Part shown: positions 1 through 3,935 of the stretch, piece after piece
How positions within the stretch are numbered: position 1 is the stretch's first letter
How the letters are laid out: each line of letters starts with the position of its first letter
Assembly (NCBI GenBank): GCA_015494485.1
Contig: WGBF01000286.1
Location: forward strand, 1 to 5,400
DNA from: a bacterium
GTDB lineage: Bacteria; Calditrichota; Calditrichia; RBG-13-44-9; J042
Length of the DNA stretch: 5,400 bases
Reading direction: 5' to 3'
Program-made: the position numbers and the translations under genes
Notes under the pieces: model-generated
Database searches by the model: none
Told to the model about the DNA's origin: nothing
The model's input: the letters and a program-made list of their open reading frames with translations, nothing else

Positions 1-144
1 GAACTACCCGGGTGTGTTTCCTGGAAAATGGTGCCCCCTAAAAATTGGTTACTCCTTAAGAATGGATTCAACCCCGGTAGGTGTAAATAGGGAAAGTTTT
101 TCCGAATTATCAGGTAATAGGCAAGTACCACTTTAAATAAAAAT
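1..144. other. Unassigned left-edge segment, possible tail of an incoming plus-strand gene
   Basis: I recognise no gene here. One plus-strand frame is open from base 2 to a TAA at 134-136 (44 codons), ending 8 bases before the hairpin of a bidirectional terminator, which is where the last codons of a convergent gene would be expected. Against this, the frame uses AGA, AGG, CTA, GGA and TCA codons that are uncommon in the clear genes of this window, and the peptide resembles no family I know. An open frame of this length is not improbable by chance. I see no RNA gene or promoter in it. Confidence 0.2.
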
Positions 145-180
145 AGCGGAAGCAGATTTCCCTGCCTCCGCTGTTTTTTA
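141..180. terminator. Bidirectional intrinsic terminator
   Basis: An 11-base stem (145-155 with 162-172, AGCGGAAGCAG against CTGCCTCCGCT) has a 6-base loop. It is flanked by an A-rich run on the left and a run of six T on the right, so it can work in both directions. In the plus-strand RNA one pair is an A/C mismatch. In the minus-strand RNA the same pair is a G-U wobble, so the hairpin is uninterrupted and followed by ATTTTTATTT. It sits about 22 bases after the stop codon of the minus-strand YHS lipoprotein gene, so ending that operon is its likely main role. Confidence 0.85.
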
Positions 181-194
181 TTCTGAACGAAAGA

Positions 195-485
195 TTACTG
201 AGTATTCAGCTTGGCCAGTTTTGCTTCCGGATTTTTTAGGAATGCCTTTTTGCAACCGGCTGAGCAAAAGCCGTACAGTTTGCCGTGATATACCGTGGTA
301 TCCTTAATCGCAGCCTTGCGCATGTCCATCCCGCAGTTGGGGTCCACGGACACAGCCAGCATGTCGGCAGTGATGTCCAGCGCGGCCTTAGCCGGAGCCT
401 GTTTGGTAGCGGCTTCCTTATTTTCCTTCTGGCATCCAACGGCCACCAATAATACTACACTCAGTAAAAGCCATACGTACTTCAT
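195..485 (-). CDS. YHS/TRASH-type metal-binding lipoprotein
   Basis: This 96-residue protein is probably anchored to a membrane on the periplasmic side and binds a metal ion. Residues 1-17 form a lipoprotein signal (MKYVW then a hydrophobic run) ending in a VAVGC lipobox, so Cys18 would be the lipidated residue. Residues 19-37 are a Lys/Ala/Glu-rich linker. Residues 48-90 form a YHS-type domain: DPNCGM with Cys51, a YHGKLYGFC stretch with Cys74, then Cys78 and an FLKNPE ending. The spacing Cys51-X22-Cys74-X3-Cys78 fits the TRASH heavy-metal motif C-X19-22-C-X3-C. The gene starts 17 bases after the other lipoprotein gene and has a modest GAGG site 5 bases before ATG, so the two form an operon ended by the hairpin at 145-172. 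The bound metal is unknown; YHS domains are seen with copper and other soft metals. The domain call is strong and the function is inferred. Confidence 0.85.
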   Translation of the reverse strand: MKYVWLLLSVVLLVAVGCQKENKEAATKQAPAKAALDITADMLAVSVDPNCGMDMRKAAIKDTTVYHGKLYGFCSAGCKKAFLKNPEAKLAKLNTQ

Positions 486-502
486 ACTGCCCTCTCTACA
501 TG

Positions 503-754
503 TTAATTAGGATGTTCACTTTGTTGCTGATTTCCGGCAGGCGTTTCCCCTTGCGGGTGTTCGGCCGGTTGTTCGCCCTGAGGATGTTCTGCGGGTTGCT
601 CACCCTGTGGATGTTCAGCCGGTTGTGCACTTTGTTGTTGCGTTTGTTGTTCGGTGGCCTGGCCTTTTTGCTCAGCGGCCTGTTCGCCCTGCTTTCCGCA
701 ACCAAAAGCAGTGATTAATCCCGCTGCTACTAAAATATATAAAAGCTTCTTCAT
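503..754 (-). CDS. Small lipoprotein with three 9-residue His/Pro/Gln/Glu repeats
   Basis: I recognise no family. The 83-residue product has a clear lipoprotein signal: MKK, a hydrophobic stretch, and an ITAFGC lipobox with Cys19 as the predicted lipid site. The mature part has no predicted fold and is very rich in Gln, Glu and Pro. Residues 45-71 are three tandem copies of PAEHPQGEQ (the last ends in T), followed by a degenerate tail ending SEHPN, so His recurs every nine residues. An AAAGGAGG ribosome site lies 8 bases before the ATG, and a good promoter precedes it, making this the first gene of the operon with the YHS lipoprotein. Roles could include a flexible spacer, a wall- or membrane-associated tether, or weak metal binding through the His/Glu units; the partnership with a TRASH protein makes metal binding attractive but unproven. 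The signal, ribosome site and repeat conservation make the reading frame itself convincing. Confidence 0.85.
   Translation of the reverse strand: MKKLLYILVAAGLITAFGCGKQGEQAAEQKGQATEQQTQQQSAQPAEHPQGEQPAEHPQGEQPAEHPQGETPAGNQQQSEHPN
542..622 (-). repeat. Three tandem 27-base coding repeats
   Basis: Three in-frame units encode PAEHPQGEQ, PAEHPQGEQ and PAEHPQGET. The peptide is almost unchanged, but the DNA has drifted at third positions. Units 1 and 2 differ at five codons, all silent. Units 1 and 3 differ at six silent codons plus the final Gln/Thr change. Confidence 0.9.
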
Positions 755-762
755 CTCAAACG

Positions 763-770
763 CCTCCTTT
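763..770 (-). promoter_or_regulatory. Strong ribosome binding site of the repeat lipoprotein gene
   Basis: AAAGGAGG on the minus strand ends 8 bases before the ATG at 754. The same sequence at the same distance precedes clpB. It fixes the start of the lipoprotein gene. Confidence 0.85.
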
Positions 771-796
771 GGGTTTTGTTTAGTTAAAGGTTGTCG

Positions 797-825
797 AATA
801 TAGATACCATATGAATAAAAATCAA
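797..825 (-). promoter_or_regulatory. Sigma-70-type promoter for the lipoprotein operon
   Basis: On the minus strand a -35 element TTGATT (825-820) and a -10 element TATATT (802-797) are separated by exactly 17 bases; they match 4 of 6 and 5 of 6 consensus positions. The predicted start near 790 would give a leader of about 36 bases containing the AAAGGAGG site. Confidence 0.65.
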
Positions 826-827
826 TA

Positions 828-859
828 GGATAAATCGCAGAGAGATATTAATTTTATCC
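828..859. promoter_or_regulatory. Candidate operator: GGATAAA-N18-TTTATCC inverted repeat
   Basis: Perfect 7-base arms at 828-834 and 853-859 lie in the divergent region, immediately upstream of the -35 of the lipoprotein promoter and 22 bases before the ArsR-like start. The place suits a site for the adjacent ArsR-like protein acting on itself and on the divergent operon, but the spacer of 18 bases is wide, the region is AT-rich, and no functional evidence is visible. I could not find a convincing plus-strand promoter here; TATTAA at 846-851 is the best -10 candidate but lacks a matching -35. Confidence 0.35.
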
Positions 860-881
860 AAATCATAATGGACGCGGGGCA

Positions 882-1226
882 TTGTCGTTAGCGGAATTTT
901 TAAAAATTTTAGCCGATTTGACGCGATTGCGAATTATTAATTTGCTGCTGGAAAATCCGGGAATGCGGGTCAAAGATATGGTGGAAGTGCTGGAATTGCT
1001 GGAATTGCCGCAAAGCACCGTTTCCCGTCATCTGGCACAATTGCGGCAAAGCGGTTGGGTGGAGGTAAAGCGTGTGGATATCTGGGTGCAATACCGCCTT
1101 TCCCGAAACGTAATTCCCGAATTAAGAGTTGCGTTGCAGAAATTATTTTCACAAGATATTGTGTTTCAAAATGATATTCTAAAAGTCAAAGCCATGCGAA
1201 GCGGAGTTTTACGGGACGGTGGATGA
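882..1226 (+). CDS. ArsR-family winged-helix regulator with an altered HTH
   Basis: A 114-residue DNA-binding protein of the ArsR/SmtB type. The N-terminal FLKILADLTRLRIINLLLE is the family's first-helix signature. PQSTVSRHLAQLRQSGWV (about 43-60) is the recognition helix and following turn, and WVQYRLS (68-74) is the wing strand. It has no cysteine and no His/Asp cluster in the C-terminal helix, so the known arsenic, cadmium or zinc sites are absent and its signal is unknown. The DNA codes LEL twice in a row through a 9-base duplication, adding three residues just before the recognition helix. The start used is TTG at 882 without a proper ribosome site. An ATG at 868 is out of frame and one extra G would join it, so the true N-terminus may be five residues longer. 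The stop overlaps the TPR gene by 8 bases, indicating co-expression. Family certain; start and activity uncertain. Confidence 0.8.
   Translation: MSLAEFLKILADLTRLRIINLLLENPGMRVKDMVEVLELLELPQSTVSRHLAQLRQSGWVEVKRVDIWVQYRLSRNVIPELRVALQKLFSQDIVFQNDILKVKAMRSGVLRDGG
990..1007 (+). repeat. Perfect 9-base tandem duplication in the HTH coding region
   Basis: CTGGAATTG occurs at 990-998 and again at 999-1007, in frame, giving LEL-LEL. Removing one copy would leave VEVLELPQSTVSRHL, the ordinary ArsR spacing between the support helix and the recognition helix. Confidence 0.9.
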
Positions 1227-2385
1227 TTTTGGCTTACATACCGCGCTGGAACTGGACGGACGGAAATTTATCGTCCATACGGGAACGCTTATGGAGCGGC
1301 AGCTGGTCATTTCCGAAATATTTGAAGAGGGACTATTCCTCACCGCTCGGGAATTGTACCTGCCCCTGCGCCGCGAAAATCATCCGGTAAATTACGATTT
1401 TATTACCGGCATCACCAATCAATTCCACGACCAGGTCATCGAAGAACTGAAGGTGCTTTACCGAATTCAGCAAAAACTGGAAAAGGTGTTTGCTGCCAAA
1501 AAGAAACAACAGGATGCCAAACCCTATGTGAATCTGGGCACCTTGTTTTTACGGCGGAACCTGTACGATGAAGCGGAACGCGCGTTTCAACGGGCAGTGA
1601 CCATTCAACGGGATAACATCAAAGCCAATGTAGGGTTGGGAGTAACCTATTTAAAAATGCGGCGCTTTGAAAATGCCATTAAAGTGCTGCAGAAAATCTT
1701 GTCCGAAAATCAACGCTTTCCGGATGTGCTGAATTACCTGGGACTGGCCCACCTGTTTGCCGGCAATCTGGAGCGGGCAGCAAATCTGTTTAAAGAAGCC
1801 ATTCAAATTAATCCCGAATACGTGGAAGCGCAGTTTAATCTGGGCGTGGCGTTGTACAAATCGGCTTTGCAGGGCGTTAAGGATCCCCGCGCTGTGGCGG
1901 TTCCCGCCCGGGTGTCCATTTATTTAAAGCAGGTTCGCGATCTGGAAAAATACCGCGACCCGGAATGGGAGAAGGAATTCAGCGAAGTGCTGGAATTAAT
2001 GAAAGACAACGACCATGAGGTAATTTTACCCCTGCTGGAACGGCTTCAGCTGAAACTGGTGGATGTGTTTGTTAAAAACGAAAAAGTGGCGGAATTCTTT
2101 CTGAAATTCCAGTATGGCGGCAAAGCCCTGGATGTAAAAATGATTTCCCGCTACGACATCTTTTTCATGAATTCCGGAACGAGGGAACGGCAATACCCGG
2201 ATTACTGGAATAACCGCGGTGTATTTCAGTTAATTAAAAGCCACGCCTATTTTCAGGAAGCCATTCACGCTTTCAAAAATGCCCTCAACCTGGAACCGGG
2301 CTATCAGGAGGCCCAGGAAACGCTGGATAAACTAAAAGCCCACGAAAAAGGCTTCATCTTTATGATTCGCGCCATGTTGAAATGA
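1219..2385 (+). CDS. Cytoplasmic TPR protein with an uncharacterised N-terminal domain
   Basis: A 388-residue soluble protein with no signal peptide or membrane segment, likely a protein-protein adaptor. Residues 1-50 look like a small beta-rich domain (LHTALELDGRKFIVHTGT, then SEIFEEGLFLTARELYLP) that I cannot name, followed by a helical stretch (51-95) ending in a Lys-rich linker. TPR units lie at about 101-134, 135-168 and 169-202, with a partial one at 203-217; the third ends in the typical INPEYVEA. A charged, probably helical region without clear TPRs (about 220-325) precedes a last TPR at 328-361 (NALNLEPGY). GTG 1219 is the only start after the in-frame stop at 1180-1182 that keeps the N-terminal domain; ATG 1291 would cut it. 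The gene overlaps the ArsR-like gene and lies 7 bases before the activator gene, so modulation of that activator or sensing for it is plausible but inferred. Confidence 0.85.
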   Translation: MDDFGLHTALELDGRKFIVHTGTLMERQLVISEIFEEGLFLTARELYLPLRRENHPVNYDFITGITNQFHDQVIEELKVLYRIQQKLEKVFAAKKKQQDAKPYVNLGTLFLRRNLYDEAERAFQRAVTIQRDNIKANVGLGVTYLKMRRFENAIKVLQKILSENQRFPDVLNYLGLAHLFAGNLERAANLFKEAIQINPEYVEAQFNLGVALYKSALQGVKDPRAVAVPARVSIYLKQVRDLEKYRDPEWEKEFSEVLELMKDNDHEVILPLLERLQLKLVDVFVKNEKVAEFFLKFQYGGKALDVKMISRYDIFFMNSGTRERQYPDYWNNRGVFQLIKSHAYFQEAIHAFKNALNLEPGYQEAQETLDKLKAHEKGFIFMIRAMLK

Positions 2386-2392
2386 GCCTGCC

Positions 2393-3721
2393 ATGAGCAA
2401 AATCCTGATCGTGGACAACGAAGAAAAATTCTGTAAAGTGATGCAGGCCGCGCTGCAGCTGGAGGGTCTGGAATCGCAGTACTGTACCTCCGGGAAAACC
2501 GCGCTGGAATGGCTCTCCCATAACCCGGATGTGGAAGTGGTTATTACCGACTTACGGATGGAGGGTATGAGCGGACTGGAATTGCTGGAGGCCATTAAAT
2601 CCCGTTTTCCGCAGGTGGAGGTCATGTTGATGACCGCATACGCCACCCAGCAAACGGCCGTGGAGGCGTTAAAAAAAGGGGCGTACGATTATTTAATTAA
2701 GCCCTTCGACATGGACGAAATGATTCTGCGGGTTCGGCGTATTCTGGAACAAAAACAACTGCAGCAAAAAGCCTCAGGGCCAGTTAGCCCTGCGCCGGAA
2801 ACCATTCCGGGTATTGTTGGAAAAAGCAAAGCCATGCAGCGGGTGTTTGGGTTAATCCGCAAGGCTGCGGAAACGGACGTTACCGTGTTGCTGCGGGGTG
2901 AAAGCGGTACCGGGAAAGAACTGGTTGCGCAAGCCATTTACCAGTTGAGCAGGCGCGCCAACGGCCCCTTTATTACCGTGAATTGCGCCGCATTGCCGGA
3001 GAATTTGCTGGAAAGCGAACTGTTCGGTTACGAAAAAGGTGCGTTTACCGGCGCCACCCAGCGCCGCATTGGAAAGTTTGAAGCGGCCCACCGGGGCACC
3101 ATCTTTCTGGATGAAATCGGGGATATGAGTCCCGGAACGCAGGCCAAATTGCTGCGGGTGCTGCAAAACCGGGAAATTTACCGCCTGGGGGGCAACCAGC
3201 GCATTGAAGTGGATACCCGCATTATTGCAGCCACCCACAAGCCCCTGGAAGAGATGGTCGCCGAAGGGCAATTCCGGGAAGATTTGTACTACCGCCTCAA
3301 TGTTTTTCCCATCGAACTGCCCCCGTTACGGGAACGGAAGGAAGACATTCCGGAGCTGGTTCACCACTTCTTAAAGCAGTACCCCGTCCACCACATTTCC
3401 CGGGAGGCACTGGCACTGTTAATGGATTACCACTGGCCCGGCAACGTGCGGGAGTTGCAAAATGCCATTGAACGGGCCGCCATTATTGCCGATACCATTA
3501 TTGAACCGGAGCATTTGCCGCCGTACATTCGCCATCAGGTACAACCCACGCGTGGTTTTGAATTGCCGGATGAAGGCATTGTGCTGGATGAGCTGGAAAA
3601 GACGCTGATTCTGCAGGCGCTGGAAAAAAGCGGGGGTAACAAAACCCGTGCAGCAGAGTTGCTGGGCATTACCCGCCGGCGTCTGTACTCCATGATGGAG
3701 CGCTTTGGCATAAGTGATTGA
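2393..3721 (+). CDS. NtrC-family sigma-54-dependent response regulator
   Basis: A 442-residue activator that opens sigma-54 promoters using ATP. The receiver domain (1-120) has the phosphoacceptor Asp53 in ITDLRM, Thr81, and Lys103 in LIKPF. Its acidic pocket reads VDNEE, so the second usual Asp is Asn9. The AAA+ domain (about 138-380) has Walker A GESGTGKE (169-176), the sigma-54 contact loop GAFTGA (216-221), Walker B IFLDE (Asp240, Glu241), the arginine-finger stretch FREDLYYRLN (294-303) and the sensor-2 motif WPGNVREL (348-355). A Fis-type helix-turn-helix (about 404-440, GNKTRAAELLGITRRRLYSMM) binds DNA. All parts needed for activity are intact and the length is normal. The ATG follows the TPR stop by 7 bases with no strong ribosome site, suggesting coupling. 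No partner kinase is in the window. The downstream clpB promoter is a likely target. Family certain; the target is inferred. Confidence 0.95.
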   Translation: MSKILIVDNEEKFCKVMQAALQLEGLESQYCTSGKTALEWLSHNPDVEVVITDLRMEGMSGLELLEAIKSRFPQVEVMLMTAYATQQTAVEALKKGAYDYLIKPFDMDEMILRVRRILEQKQLQQKASGPVSPAPETIPGIVGKSKAMQRVFGLIRKAAETDVTVLLRGESGTGKELVAQAIYQLSRRANGPFITVNCAALPENLLESELFGYEKGAFTGATQRRIGKFEAAHRGTIFLDEIGDMSPGTQAKLLRVLQNREIYRLGGNQRIEVDTRIIAATHKPLEEMVAEGQFREDLYYRLNVFPIELPPLRERKEDIPELVHHFLKQYPVHHISREALALLMDYHWPGNVRELQNAIERAAIIADTIIEPEHLPPYIRHQVQPTRGFELPDEGIVLDELEKTLILQALEKSGGNKTRAAELLGITRRRLYSMMERFGISD

Positions 3722-3776
3722 GCCGCCGGATTGCCTATCCTCTCTTTTTACCCCTTTGGGCTGTTTTCCGCCTGAA

Positions 3777-3793
3777 TGACAGAAAACGTGTCA
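3777..3793. promoter_or_regulatory. Candidate upstream activator site TGACA-N7-TGTCA
   Basis: A perfect 5-base inverted repeat spanning 17 bases is centred at 3785, about 108 bases before the predicted sigma-54 start. Fis-type activators of the NtrC class bind dyads of about this size, typically 80-150 bases upstream. The adjacent activator gene makes it the leading candidate binder. The arms are short, so chance cannot be excluded. Confidence 0.45.
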
Positions 3794-3834
3794 GAATGCC
3801 CTTTCCTTTCTGGAGTACCATTCCCCGAAAACGC

Positions 3835-3853
3835 CGGAATAGCGACAATTCCG
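3835..3853. promoter_or_regulatory. Second dyad CGGAAT-N7-ATTCCG before clpB
   Basis: Perfect 6-base arms at 3835-3840 and 3848-3853 are separated by 7 bases, the same spacer length as the dyad at 3777-3793 but with different arm sequence. It is centred about 49 bases before the predicted start, just upstream of the -24 element, so it could be a site for a repressor, for integration host factor-like bending, or for a second activator. It could also fold as a weak hairpin, but no T run follows, so it is not a terminator. Confidence 0.35.
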
Positions 3854-3865
3854 TGCAACTACTTC

Positions 3866-3882
3866 CTGGCACAATATTTGTA
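3866..3882 (+). promoter_or_regulatory. Sigma-54 (-24/-12) promoter of clpB
   Basis: CTGGCAC-AATAT-TTGTA matches the consensus YTGGCACGRNNNTTGCW at 12 of 14 defined positions. The GG (3868-3869) lies 12 bases before the G of the -12 element (3880), the required spacing. The -12 doublet is GT instead of GC, which may weaken it. Transcription would begin near 3893, giving a leader of about 43 bases with the clpB ribosome site inside. No CIRCE repeat or clear sigma-70 promoter is seen in the same gap. Confidence 0.7.
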
Positions 3883-3919
3883 ATTAAAGGCGGTGAACAC
3901 AAAACATCACCATGAAATG

Positions 3920-3927
3920 AAAGGAGG
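3920..3927 (+). promoter_or_regulatory. Strong ribosome binding site of clpB
   Basis: AAAGGAGG ends 8 bases before the ATG at 3936 and sets this start. An ATG at 3928 inside the spacer opens only a three-codon frame and is not the gene start. Confidence 0.9.
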
Positions 3928-3935
3928 ATGATAGC

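Noticed and set aside
6..13. ACCCGGGT palindrome at the left edge
   Set aside because: An isolated 8-base palindrome without a second copy or context is expected by chance.
500..718. Plus-strand open frame of 72 codons opposite the repeat lipoprotein
   Set aside because: It is the antisense reading of the repeat region. The minus-strand frame has a lipobox, a strong ribosome site and silent-site drift, all of which favour that frame.
1223..1226. ATGA overlap as the start of the TPR gene
   Set aside because: The ATG at 1223 is out of frame with the TPR protein; the real frame is reached from GTG at 1219.
2775..2792. CAGGGC-CAGTTA-GCCCTG hairpin inside the activator gene
   Set aside because: It lies in the codons for the linker between receiver and AAA+ domains, has no T run, and a 6-base chance hairpin is expected in sequence of this length.
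3751..3770. Possible terminator after the activator gene (CCC-TTT-GGG followed by T-rich sequence)
   Set aside because: The stem is only about three pairs and no proper hairpin with a T tract is present, so read-through toward clpB cannot be excluded, but a terminator cannot be claimed.
3718..3915. Plus-strand open frame of 65 codons between the activator gene and clpB
   Set aside because: It starts at a TTG overlapping the activator stop, has no ribosome site, its Arg-rich peptide resembles no family, and it runs through the dyads and the sigma-54 promoter.
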